A stretch of DNA of 64,000 nucleotides, taken from the NCBI GenBank assembly GCA_031395645.1, contig JANNJM010000054.1, positions 57,530 to 121,529 of the forward strand. The letters are read 5' to 3'. Made by a program: the position numbers and the translations under genes. The stretch comes from SHZI01 sp031395645. GTDB lineage: Bacteria; Pseudomonadota; Gammaproteobacteria; Steroidobacterales; GCA-2729495. Under the pieces are notes generated by a model. The model saw nothing but the letters and a program-made list of their open reading frames with translations, did not search any database and was not told the DNA's origin. Positions 8,209 through 16,415 of this stretch are shown piece after piece (positions within the stretch are counted from its first letter, which is position 1; the number at the start of each line of letters is the position of its first letter).

Positions 8209-11043
8209 TCACCGCGCCGGCCGCAACCACACCACGCTGTCCACATTGCGCAGCACGTCCAGCGTCCCCTGCCGGAACGGGTAGGTGTCGTTGGTCAGGT
8301 AACGCCCGAGCAGGTTGGCGTAGAACTTGTTGCCCAGCACGCCGCTGTCGCCGCCAGGCAGGATCGAATCGGCCTCGATCGCGCCGGGCACCGTGCCCGG
8401 TGAGCCCACGTAGCGGCGGTTCGGGCCGGAGCCAAAGCGAAACTCCTCGGCGCTCGCGGCGCGGGCGCTGTGCGACGACGCGTCGACCACGCCGAATCCG
8501 CCATCGACAGACAACCCGTCGAGGTCCGCAAAGGACGGCGGGAACTCAGGGGTAGCGCCCGGGATGCTGAACGGCTGGCCCAGCGGCGCGTCAAAGACGA
8601 TGCGGTGCAGGCGTCCCCAGCGGTAGTCCGCCTGGTTCGTCGACGCGTGGAAGGCCGGTGCAAAGGCCGGACCGGCGAGCAGATCCAGCGCGTCCGACAG
8701 GCTCCGCAGCACGACGAAATCCCGCCGCTGGCCGGGATCGGGCAGGCCGGTCCAGGCAAAGAAATCGATCGTCGATTCCCCGATGCCGTCGCGCTCCAGC
8801 AGGTGGCGGATGGCCTTGATCGCCTCGCCCGATCCCGGGGTGGGCACACCCAGACCGTTCAGCGTGAGATCCAGGCCGTTACCGATCACCTGCCCGCGCC
8901 ACACGGAGTAGATCGTCGCCGCAACGCTGGCTCTGGTCTCCCCCGCGGTCGGCGGCAGCCGGTAACCGTCCTGGTCGCTGGCATCGTAGCCTCCGTCCAC
9001 GCCCGTCGGCGCGCTGTAGTCCCAGACGCGCAGGCGTGCCACGGCCTCGGCAATGCGCGGGTCGGCGGCAATCGCCGCGAGGGCCGCCGGCGCGCCACCC
9101 GCTCGCGCGTTATCGAAGGCCGCGACAATGTACGGCGCCAGCACGCTCGCGTCGAACAGCACCACGTCGGACTGCAAAGCCCGCATGTCGCCCTGATCCA
9201 CCCGGCCGCGTGCCAGCTTCGCGCGCAGCGCCTGCGTAATGCGCCCGGCTCGCGTACCGAAGTCGAACGAGTAACCCAGGTAGTAGATGCCGTTGTTCCC
9301 CGGCCGGAGCTGGTTGACCGGATTGTTATCGAGCGTCAGCCCCGCGGGGTCGTTGTTGGCGTTGACGACGAAGCCTGCCGGCGGGTTAACCACCTTCGGC
9401 AGCTCGGCGGCGGGAATTGACAGATAACCGGAACCGTCCGCGGGACCGGGCGCCGTGTTCACCAGCCACTCATTGCCGCCCTGCCCGTTGCGAATGAACC
9501 AGGGCGGCGCGCCCGTCACTGTGTTGGCCTGCAGGTCTTCCCGCAGCGGGACTTCGCCCGTGGTGAAGTAACCAATGTTGCCGCGTATATCCCCGTAGAT
9601 GAAATTCTGTGACCCGACGTCGAAGTACTGCAGGGCCGCCTCGAACTCGGTGATATTGCGGGCGCGATTCAGGAGGCGGAAAGTCTCGAGTTCGCGCGTA
9701 CCACCGAAGCCCGTGTACTGCACGGAAATCGCACGGCCGGTGGCCTGGTCCAGGTCGACGATGGGGCCGTTGTTCCGGCGCGGCACGATGAGCGCGACCG
9801 GCGGGACAGGCCCGCCCGGCGGCACCGGGGCGAGGTTGTCATTGACCGCGTCGCCAATCACGTTCACGCGGAAACTCAGGGGCACCGGAATGACCGGTTC
9901 GAGCGCACCGCGGTAGAGTGTGGACAGGCCGCTCGGTGAGGACGGATCCGGCACCACCTGCTCCTGATAGGTGTCGGTCACGTCGAAGCCGGTGGTCGTC
10001 TCGCCCCACGTCACCCAGCGGTTCTGGCCAAGGACGATCCAGGGCGTACCGGCCACGGAGCTGCCAATGACATCAAGCCCGTCACGGAGAGTCTTCAGCT
10101 GCAGGTCATAGAAATTCGGCGGCAGGTCGAGGGAGAGGTGCGGGTCGTTGGCGACCAGCGGGCGACCATTCCGCGTGAAACGGCCGGCTATGGCCCACTC
10201 ATTGCTGCCGATCTGGCGCTCCGAGCGCTCCAGGGTGCGGCGGAGAAAAGGAACTTTCGCCACGCGCGCCCGGTAGGACGCGAGCATGCGGCGCAGTTCA
10301 GGGTCGCCATCAGCACGCATGGCGCGCGCGGCGGTGCCGGCGGCTGAGCCCGCGGCCTCACGCCGCGGTGGCGATCCCATGGCATCCGGCACGCTTGCCG
10401 CCGGGTCGAAGGGCGCAGAGCGGAACACGTCCAGGAAGAACAGGCCGTCCGGGAGTTGCGGGTTAATGGGTCCCAGTTTCGCCTGGTACTCGAGGTAGTT
10501 GAGCGTGGCATCGATGTCGAGGTCGAAGGACAGCTGGAAGGCCAGCGCCTTGCCGATCACCGCGCAATCGAGGGCCGTCCAGGGCTGGAAGCCCGTCAAT
10601 TCCAGTGCGGCGTACTCGGCCGGCAGCGGGTTGGCAGCGACCCAGGCATTCACGCCAGCGGCATAGGCCTCGAGGCCGGCGCGCGTGGCCTGAGAATAAG
10701 CCGCCAACGACCTGACCGCCGCCCGGCGCAGGCCAATCACCTGCAATTCGATGTCACTCGGCAACGCCGCCGGCCCCAGCAACTCGGCCAGCGTGCCACT
10801 CGCCGTGCGCCGAAGAACATCCAGCTGAAACAGGCGGTCCTGCGCCTGCAGCCAGCCCTGGACGAACAACGCGTCGTGTTCATCCCACGCGTACACGTGC
10901 GGGATGCCGTCGACATCGCGCACCACCTGGGCCGGTGCGTGCAGACCGGTGACCGGGATGATGTCCCGGGAAGCACCGCCATCGGCGTGTGCCGCTGCGG
11001 CGAACAACAGAAACAGGATCGGGAAGCTACGCAGGGCTTGCAT
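8209..11043 (-). CDS. Penicillin acylase family hydrolase (Ntn-hydrolase), periplasmic
   Basis: 944 residues with a signal peptide (about 1-20, ending AHA). The alpha-chain motif 'VVRDVDGIPHVYAWDEHDALF' lies at about 40-60. The autocatalytic processing site 'QIGSNEWAIAG' puts the N-terminal nucleophile Ser at about residue 280, preceded by a spacer of about 50 residues. The beta chain contains 'PLVANDPHLSLDLPPNFYDL' and 'TPWIVLGQNRWVTWGETTT'. The family hydrolyses amide bonds of N-acyl compounds: penicillins, acyl-homoserine lactones (PvdQ, QuiP), or N-acyl amides. The substrate cannot be read from sequence. Length is at the upper end for the family. The next gene is ceramidase-like, so two amide hydrolases stand side by side in one direction. 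Confidence 0.85.
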   Translation of the reverse strand: MQALRSFPILFLLFAAAAHADGGASRDIIPVTGLHAPAQVVRDVDGIPHVYAWDEHDALFVQGWLQAQDRLFQLDVLRRTASGTLAELLGPAALPSDIELQVIGLRRAAVRSLAAYSQATRAGLEAYAAGVNAWVAANPLPAEYAALELTGFQPWTALDCAVIGKALAFQLSFDLDIDATLNYLEYQAKLGPINPQLPDGLFFLDVFRSAPFDPAASVPDAMGSPPRREAAGSAAGTAARAMRADGDPELRRMLASYRARVAKVPFLRRTLERSERQIGSNEWAIAGRFTRNGRPLVANDPHLSLDLPPNFYDLQLKTLRDGLDVIGSSVAGTPWIVLGQNRWVTWGETTTGFDVTDTYQEQVVPDPSSPSGLSTLYRGALEPVIPVPLSFRVNVIGDAVNDNLAPVPPGGPVPPVALIVPRRNNGPIVDLDQATGRAISVQYTGFGGTRELETFRLLNRARNITEFEAALQYFDVGSQNFIYGDIRGNIGYFTTGEVPLREDLQANTVTGAPPWFIRNGQGGNEWLVNTAPGPADGSGYLSIPAAELPKVVNPPAGFVVNANNDPAGLTLDNNPVNQLRPGNNGIYYLGYSFDFGTRAGRITQALRAKLARGRVDQGDMRALQSDVVLFDASVLAPYIVAAFDNARAGGAPAALAAIAADPRIAEAVARLRVWDYSAPTGVDGGYDASDQDGYRLPPTAGETRASVAATIYSVWRGQVIGNGLDLTLNGLGVPTPGSGEAIKAIRHLLERDGIGESTIDFFAWTGLPDPGQRRDFVVLRSLSDALDLLAGPAFAPAFHASTNQADYRWGRLHRIVFDAPLGQPFSIPGATPEFPPSFADLDGLSVDGGFGVVDASSHSARAASAEEFRFGSGPNRRYVGSPGTVPGAIEADSILPGGDSGVLGNKFYANLLGRYLTNDTYPFRQGTLDVLRNVDSVVWLRPAR

Positions 11044-11184
11044 GATCGACTCCTGAGGTTATCGCGCGTACCGCCTTCTTGGGGCGTTCTCATCGTTATA
11101 CCCCCCGCCAACTTTCCTTGCACCTGCCGCGTGACAGGTCGGGCCGTCTTGCGGTGCACGAAGCGGTCGACAGTTTGGCCCACG

Positions 11185-11937
11185 TCACTCGGGCCGGTGC
11201 GTCGCCCTGATCGCCCAGAACACCGCCAGCGCGCCCAGCACGTGCTTGAGACTGTGGCCGCTGACCAGCCCCGCGGCATAAATAGCCCCATCGAACTGCT
11301 CTGCCAGCTTGGCAAGGGCATAGGTGGCCAGTGTGGCCCACAGCCAGGGTGCGCGCAGCCCGCCGCCCTTGCCGGTCATCAGCAACAGCGGAATGAGCAG
11401 CATCGGCAGGAATTGCACCAGCGCGTAGGCCCGCAAATCTCCCCGGCCCTGTAGTTCCGTCCAGTCCCAGTAAAGGACAGAAACGACTCCCGTAAACACG
11501 AGCGGCCACAAGAGCCGCCGACCAACGATTGTAGATACCCGGTCTTCAATCACGAGCGAGAACAGCCCCATGAAGGCAATGGTCAGGGGCAGGCGGTCCC
11601 ACGTCAGCGCGTCGTTGCCGGGTGCGTAGTGGTACCAGGCAGAACCGACCCCAACCAGCATCACGCCCAGACAGAACACCAGGTAGGACGACGCTGCGAG
11701 CTGCGGCTGCAGCCTCGGCAATGCGTAGACGCCGAACGCCCCGACTACGAGGAACGGCAGATTCGATGCCACGTTCCAGAAATTGGGAATGGCAAAGAGC
11801 GTCGTGCGATCGGCAAACGCGTGATAGGCCGGGTCCTGGGGAATCGGGGCAAGGGAGAACACGACGCCCGACGCGAGGACGGTCACTGCAACCGCGAGCC
11901 ACATCGGAAAGTGCCGTCGCAGGACTACGTCCGGCAT
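11185..11937 (-). CDS. Ceramidase-like (CREST superfamily) membrane protein
   Basis: 250 residues with about seven transmembrane helices. Conserved family positions are visible: 'PNFWNVASNLPFLVVG' (about 51-66), the Ser and His of 'GVGSAWYHYAP' (S99, H103), Asp in 'TWDRLP' (D114), and the C-terminal 'HSLKHVLGALA'. In alkaline ceramidases and adiponectin-receptor-like proteins the Ser, Asp and His residues surround a Zn ion that activates water for amide hydrolysis. A lipid amidase activity is therefore expected in the inner membrane. The neighbouring acylase acts on the same bond type. A strong inverted repeat separates it from the TonB receptor gene. Confidence 0.75.
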   Translation of the reverse strand: MPDVVLRRHFPMWLAVAVTVLASGVVFSLAPIPQDPAYHAFADRTTLFAIPNFWNVASNLPFLVVGAFGVYALPRLQPQLAASSYLVFCLGVMLVGVGSAWYHYAPGNDALTWDRLPLTIAFMGLFSLVIEDRVSTIVGRRLLWPLVFTGVVSVLYWDWTELQGRGDLRAYALVQFLPMLLIPLLLMTGKGGGLRAPWLWATLATYALAKLAEQFDGAIYAAGLVSGHSLKHVLGALAVFWAIRATHRPE

Positions 11938-11952
11938 GCTTGCAATCCAGCC

Positions 11953-11986
11953 GGCGCCTGACCTGGCTGCTGCCAGGCCAGGCGCC
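11953..11986 (-). terminator. Long GC-rich inverted repeat after the TonB receptor gene
   Basis: GGCGCCTG-A-CCTGG (11953-11966) pairs with CCAGG-C-CAGGCGCC (11973-11986) around a 6-base loop, giving 13 pairs and one mismatch. It lies 9 bases beyond the stop of the receptor gene. There is no T-run on the minus strand, so it may stabilise RNA or only weakly terminate transcription. Confidence 0.5.
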
Positions 11987-11995
11987 GCGAGTGAG

Positions 11996-14248
11996 TTACT
12001 TCCGGTAGTTGACCGTGAACATCATTTCCCGGGGCGGCAGCGCGATAAAGCCGCCGAGCCCGGCACCGGGCGTGGCACGGCTGCCCGAGGTGAGGTCGTA
12101 GGCGTCGGAGATGTTCTTCACGGCAAAGCGCACATCCCAGTTGTCGCCGATATCCAGGCCGATGAAGCCGTTGAGGCGATCGTAGGGGCTGGCGACAAAG
12201 TCGTTGGTTGCACTCGTGACGTAGTCATTGGTCTTGAACCAGTCCATGCCGATGTGAAACCTGCCGCCGACATCGCCGAGGGGCATGTCCACGCCATAAT
12301 CAAAGCCCAGCGTGAAGGCGTAGCTCGGCAGCTGCGGAACTCGCGGACCGACACCCCACTTGGCAAACGCCTGCGCAGGAGCACTGGTGGGGTCGAGCGT
12401 GCCGTAGGAGCCGTGCTGGAAGACCGCGTTCCAGAAAATCTGGAGATTCTCCGTGGGCACCGTCGTCAGCTCGAGCTCGAGGCCGTGCACGGCCGCATCG
12501 CCAACGTTGGTGACGGGGAAGCTGAAGCCCACGGTGGCATTGGACGTCAGGTCGCTGATGTCGGCCCAGAAGTAAGCCGCGTTGAGGCGGACGCGCCGGT
12601 CGTAGGCATCGAGCTTCATGCCCACCTCGTAGGTCCAGTTCGACTCCGGTCCGTAGGCCGTCTGGGCATCCGCCAGGTTGAAGATGGCGATGCCGTTGTA
12701 CCCGCCCGACTTGAAGCCGCGGGCAGCGGACACATACCCCAGCGCGCTGTCGAGGACGCCGACGGGCTCAAAGGTGTAGTCCAGACCAAACTTGGGCGTG
12801 GTCTCCGTGTAGTCGTTTTCGAGCGTTACATTCGTCAGGGAAGGGATCAGGAGGAACGCCAGTGGGTAGTCCGGGTCCAGCGCCTCGGCCGTGAGCTGCT
12901 GGTCGATAGAGAAGCTCTTCTCGTCCCGCACCCAGCGTACGCCCAGGGTTGCCTTCAGCGCGTCGGTGATCTTGAAACCCGCCTGGCCGAATACGGCGTA
13001 GGAGTCAGTATCTGCGGCAATCTGGCTGGTCGAGACCGGCCCGAAGAAATTCCAGCCGAAGTCCTGGTCACCCTTCTCGTTGAAATAGTAAAGACCAGCC
13101 ACGTAGTTTAGCCGGTCGCCAAAAGCCGCACCCTGGATCTGCAGTTCCTCGCTGAACTGCTGGTTGTCGATATCGGAGGCGCCAATGATTCCGCCAACGC
13201 CGCTGAAGTCCGTGCTGAAAAAGTCCTGAGTGTCGACGTACGCCGTGATGGAGCGCACGGTGAATGCCCCGAAATCGTAGGACATGTTCAGCGAGGCGAT
13301 GGTCTGCTGGGTATCACTTTCCGGATTGGCAGTGATCGGCGGCGGCGCCGGACTGGCCAGGGTTGGCGTGCCGACGATGTAGTTGCCGAAGGTCGGGACC
13401 AGGTCGTCCGACGTGAACTGGGCATTGCCGGGCACACCGGGCGTCGTCGCCGGCACCAGCTGCAGTGAATCGTTCTGGCTGTCGGAATAGGCCAGCGAGA
13501 AGACGATGTCGGCGTTCTCGATGCCCATGTAGCGCAACTTGCCGCGGAAGGCCGCGTTGCGCTGGTGATCGGTCTCCTCGCCCGTGGCAACGTTGCTGAA
13601 CTGCCCGTCCTTGTTGTTGTACTGGCCGGCAAGCGAACCGGCGAAGCCGCCGCCTAAGGGGCCGCCACCCGAAGCGTTGATCAGGTACTGGTCGTAATTG
13701 CCGATGCCCGCCGACGCGTTCAGCCAGGAATCCTCGCCCGGGGTGCGCGACACGAACTTGATCGCACCCTGCAGTGTGTTGCGGCCGTAGAGCGTGCCCT
13801 GGGGCCCGCGCAGGACCTCGACCCGCTCGATATCGTTCAGCGTGATGTTATTGCCATTGAGCCGGGCGACATACACGTCATCCACGTAGATGCCAAAAGG
13901 CGACTCGGCCACGATCAGCGACGCATCCTGTTGCAGGGATCCGCGCAGCGACGGCGAGAGGTTGGTTGGCGAAGTGATGTTGTTGGTCATCTTGAGGCTG
14001 GGCACGAAGGACTGCAGGTCCTGGTACTCGGTGATCTGCCGGTCCTTGAGCATCTCCCCGCTGAGCGCACTGACCGCCACCGGCACCGTCTGCAGGCTGG
14101 CTTCCCGCCGCTCGGCCGTGACGATGACTTCCGGAATTCCCCGCGCGTCCTGCGCGAGAGCAATGCCCGACGCCCAGCCGGCGAAGGCGGCCAGGCCGAA
14201 CGAAACCGCACGCATCCTGCGCGCAACACTGGAATCCAGAAAACGCAT
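11996..14248 (-). CDS. TonB-dependent outer-membrane receptor
   Basis: 750 residues. Signal peptide near 1-33 (ends 'GIALAQ'), then a TonB-box-like 'PEVIVTAERREASLQTVPVAV'. The plug domain has the family hallmarks 'FGIYVDDVYVARLNG', 'NDIERVEVLRGPQGTLYGRN' and 'AIKFVSRTP'. The rest is a 22-strand type barrel with repeated aromatic-rich strands, and the last strand is 'REMMFTVNYRK'. It imports a ligand across the outer membrane using TonB energy. Its sequence resembles the large sphingomonad/gammaproteobacterial group that takes up varied organic ligands, so the substrate is open. It is about 9 kb away from the glucan locus and has none of that locus's operators, so it is not clearly part of it. 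Confidence 0.9.
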   Translation of the reverse strand: MRFLDSSVARRMRAVSFGLAAFAGWASGIALAQDARGIPEVIVTAERREASLQTVPVAVSALSGEMLKDRQITEYQDLQSFVPSLKMTNNITSPTNLSPSLRGSLQQDASLIVAESPFGIYVDDVYVARLNGNNITLNDIERVEVLRGPQGTLYGRNTLQGAIKFVSRTPGEDSWLNASAGIGNYDQYLINASGGGPLGGGFAGSLAGQYNNKDGQFSNVATGEETDHQRNAAFRGKLRYMGIENADIVFSLAYSDSQNDSLQLVPATTPGVPGNAQFTSDDLVPTFGNYIVGTPTLASPAPPPITANPESDTQQTIASLNMSYDFGAFTVRSITAYVDTQDFFSTDFSGVGGIIGASDIDNQQFSEELQIQGAAFGDRLNYVAGLYYFNEKGDQDFGWNFFGPVSTSQIAADTDSYAVFGQAGFKITDALKATLGVRWVRDEKSFSIDQQLTAEALDPDYPLAFLLIPSLTNVTLENDYTETTPKFGLDYTFEPVGVLDSALGYVSAARGFKSGGYNGIAIFNLADAQTAYGPESNWTYEVGMKLDAYDRRVRLNAAYFWADISDLTSNATVGFSFPVTNVGDAAVHGLELELTTVPTENLQIFWNAVFQHGSYGTLDPTSAPAQAFAKWGVGPRVPQLPSYAFTLGFDYGVDMPLGDVGGRFHIGMDWFKTNDYVTSATNDFVASPYDRLNGFIGLDIGDNWDVRFAVKNISDAYDLTSGSRATPGAGLGGFIALPPREMMFTVNYRK

Positions 14249-14299
14249 GGCAACCCCCTCGAAAGTGGCACTGACCCCGGCGCGAATCCCCGCACCAGC

Positions 14300-14318
14300 G
14301 GTTTTATAACCTAAAACC
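14300..14318 (-). promoter_or_regulatory. Inverted repeat at the TonB receptor promoter
   Basis: GGTTTTA-TAACC-TAAAACC is a perfect 7-bp repeat about 52 bases upstream of the receptor start. On the minus strand it contains TATAAAA, a plausible -10 element, so a regulator bound here would block or modulate the promoter. Confidence 0.35.
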
Positions 14319-14392
14319 CTCGCCTCGCGCCATCCATCTGAATGCGGGCTGACATCTGTCGCAGTGGCGCGACAACGGCGCTTCGGCCCCCG

Positions 14393-15211
14393 TCAACTCT
14401 TCACGGCGAGGCACCCATCACCGTGCATCTCCACCGCGAACCCGGCGCGCCGCAACCGCCTGGCAACTTCGTTGGGGACGTCGCGCCCGCTGGTGAGCTG
14501 ATTCGGCGTACCCGTGTAATGGAACAGCCTGCCCTTGCGCCGGATCACCCGGGCCAGCTGGTCGTAGAAAACCTGCGAATAGAGTTCGCCGGCGATACCG
14601 AAGCGTGGCGGGTCGTGCAGGATCGCATCGACCGAGGCGCCCGGCAGCACGGCAATCTGCTCGCTGATATCACCCTGGGTCAGGGTCAGCTGATCGCTGC
14701 CCTGGGGCGACCACGGATTGAGGCTGCGCAGCCAGAGCACGTCGGGATTCTTCTCGCAGGACAGCACCTGGGTGGCGCCACCCTGCAGGCACCACGCGGC
14801 GAAATAACCCAGGCCGCCGCAGGTATCGAGAACAATCTTGCCGCGCGGCTGGATCAAGCCGACCTTGCGCCCGGCATCCGCCCAGGGCGAGACCTTGGCC
14901 GTGGGCAACATCTTGATGCCGTCGATTTCGAAGGTGGGCGGCCCCCACTCCGTCGGCACCAGCTTGATGAGGGACGTCGTGAAACGCGCGACTGGCTGAA
15001 ACCCGTCATCGAGCCAGTGGTAAACGGTTCGATCCCTGCAGGCATCCAGGTAGGGAAAACGCTGGCCGGCTGTCGTCCAGCCTGCGGCATCCACCGTGAC
15101 CATCGTCGTGGAGCGATCGAGATCCAGCGAACACTCAGTCGTCGTTGCGCCCGCCCGGGCTGCCGCGAGCAGGGTTTCGTGGACTTTCAGGGTCAGAAGC
15201 GGGCTCATCAT
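14393..15211 (-). CDS. SAM-dependent methyltransferase-like protein
   Basis: About 272 residues from the ATG pair at 15208-15211. The frame is open further upstream, but that part lies inside the preceding gene. The Rossmann motif I appears as 'IVLDTCGGLGYFAAWCL', followed by an acidic strand 'QVLSCEKNPDVL', a 'LTLTQGDISEQI' segment and the catalytic-type motif 'VDAILHDPPRFG'. DPPR at the position of (N/D)PPY suggests an N-methyltransferase or a spermidine-synthase-like fold. 'HYTGTPN' and 'RLRRAGFAVE' follow. The start overlaps the SGNH-like gene by 77 bases, so a later start is possible. The substrate is unknown. Confidence 0.65.
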   Translation of the reverse strand: MMSPLLTLKVHETLLAAARAGATTTECSLDLDRSTTMVTVDAAGWTTAGQRFPYLDACRDRTVYHWLDDGFQPVARFTTSLIKLVPTEWGPPTFEIDGIKMLPTAKVSPWADAGRKVGLIQPRGKIVLDTCGGLGYFAAWCLQGGATQVLSCEKNPDVLWLRSLNPWSPQGSDQLTLTQGDISEQIAVLPGASVDAILHDPPRFGIAGELYSQVFYDQLARVIRRKGRLFHYTGTPNQLTSGRDVPNEVARRLRRAGFAVEMHGDGCLAVKS

Positions 15212-16415
15212 TTTGGCGTCCAGCAGCCTGATTAGTTGCAGCGAGGCCGGCAAACAACTGCTGCAGGCTACGCGCGTGCTCCCGCAGACGCTGTTCCGCA
15301 TCCGGAACCGTCAGCAGATCCACACCGAAATCAGCACTGATCGCCGCGGGCGTGCCCTTAGGGTATGGCCGCCCGAACATGCGTGCCGCCATCAGCAAAC
15401 CGATCGTCGGCCGCGGGTGCCCGTCGGGACGGAAGTATTCACTATAGCGCCCAGTCCGCCTGAGGCCGTCGAGCGTTACGCCGTTCGGGTAGTTGAAGTT
15501 GAACAGGTGCAGACGCGCCCGGCAGCGCGGTTGATAGCGGCGCAACGCCTCGAGTCCGTGCAGCGTGGTCGAAAGGCCGCGGCCAGGCTCGCCGATGGCG
15601 ACGATGGTTGGCGTGTAGTAGCCGTAGATATCGATGTCCAGGCGGCACAGGCTGTCGAGCGCCCGCTCGAGCTCCGGTTGACCCGGCGGTACGGGCAGCT
15701 CGGCAAGCGCTGGCGACCCGTCTGTGGACACGACCGGGGAAAGGCCCGGGAGCAGGTCCCGGAGCCTGCCTAGCGCGACCACGTGCCCATCGAAGTCGAG
15801 CCGTTCATAGGATTCCAGGTAATCCGCCGGATCAGTGCCGGCATCGCGCGCCCGAATGGCGTTCAGCACTTCGAAGTTGTTGCCGATCGCCGCGCCCGAC
15901 AGTGTCGTTGCCATGAAGCGTCGGGCCGCCAGCCAGCGCGTGGGCCGGCCGGCTGGATCGGTGTCCAGCAGGGTCTCGTCGAAGCCGCTCTTCGCCCGCA
16001 CCGCGACGTCCGGCACCAGGAAGGTGTCCAGATTCAGCACTACAGCCTCAAGCCCGGGATCGTCCAGGGACGACTCGATGAAGCGCCGCGACTCGTAGGG
16101 AGTGGACGCCGACACAGCATGATTGAACCAGTTCAGACCGGTCAGCTCGCTGACCGTCACCGGATCGAAGGCATCCCGCGCCCAGGACGCGCCGTACACG
16201 GCAACCTGCGGCTTGAAATGGTCGAACAGGATCGGCTTGTACACACGGGACCAGCCACCGATCAGCTGCACGATGCTCTGGTTCTCCGGGAGCAGCAGCT
16301 GCTGATAGGCGACTCGATTGAAGGTGACGACCACGCCCGTGACCAGCATGACGACCAGCGCGAAGGCCTGCAAAAAGCGTCGGCCCGGAGCGTCCGACAG
16401 GTCGATCGTATCCAT
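15135..16415 (-). CDS. MBOAT partner protein, SGNH/DltD-like
   Basis: About 426 residues. The ATG at 16415 overlaps the stop of the MBOAT gene (TGATG), a strong sign of coupled translation. An N-terminal helix ('FALVVMLVTGVVVTFNRVA') anchors it in the membrane. The soluble part contains 'VAVYGASWARDAFDP' where SGNH hydrolases have their GDS nucleophile motif, and 'WFNHAVSASTPYE'. Such proteins occur next to AlgI-like acyltransferases and pass the acyl group to, or position, a polysaccharide or cell-envelope target. No classical catalytic triad can be fully traced here. The C-terminal 40 residues are Pro/Gly/Asn-rich and disordered. Confidence 0.65.
   Translation of the reverse strand: MDTIDLSDAPGRRFLQAFALVVMLVTGVVVTFNRVAYQQLLLPENQSIVQLIGGWSRVYKPILFDHFKPQVAVYGASWARDAFDPVTVSELTGLNWFNHAVSASTPYESRRFIESSLDDPGLEAVVLNLDTFLVPDVAVRAKSGFDETLLDTDPAGRPTRWLAARRFMATTLSGAAIGNNFEVLNAIRARDAGTDPADYLESYERLDFDGHVVALGRLRDLLPGLSPVVSTDGSPALAELPVPPGQPELERALDSLCRLDIDIYGYYTPTIVAIGEPGRGLSTTLHGLEALRRYQPRCRARLHLFNFNYPNGVTLDGLRRTGRYSEYFRPDGHPRPTIGLLMAARMFGRPYPKGTPAAISADFGVDLLTVPDAEQRLREHARSLQQLFAGLAATNQAAGRQNDEPASDPESPRNPARGSPGGRNDD

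Noticed and set aside
8470..9420. A 316-codon plus-strand frame opposite the acylase gene
   Set aside because: The acylase beta chain is intact in the other direction and the antisense product resembles nothing.
11936..13111. A 391-codon plus-strand frame opposite the TonB receptor
   Set aside because: The minus strand has all receptor motifs; the antisense frame is a codon-bias artefact.
14342..15235. A 297-codon plus-strand frame opposite the methyltransferase
   Set aside because: The minus frame has the SAM-binding and DPPR motifs; the plus frame has no motif or ribosome-binding site.
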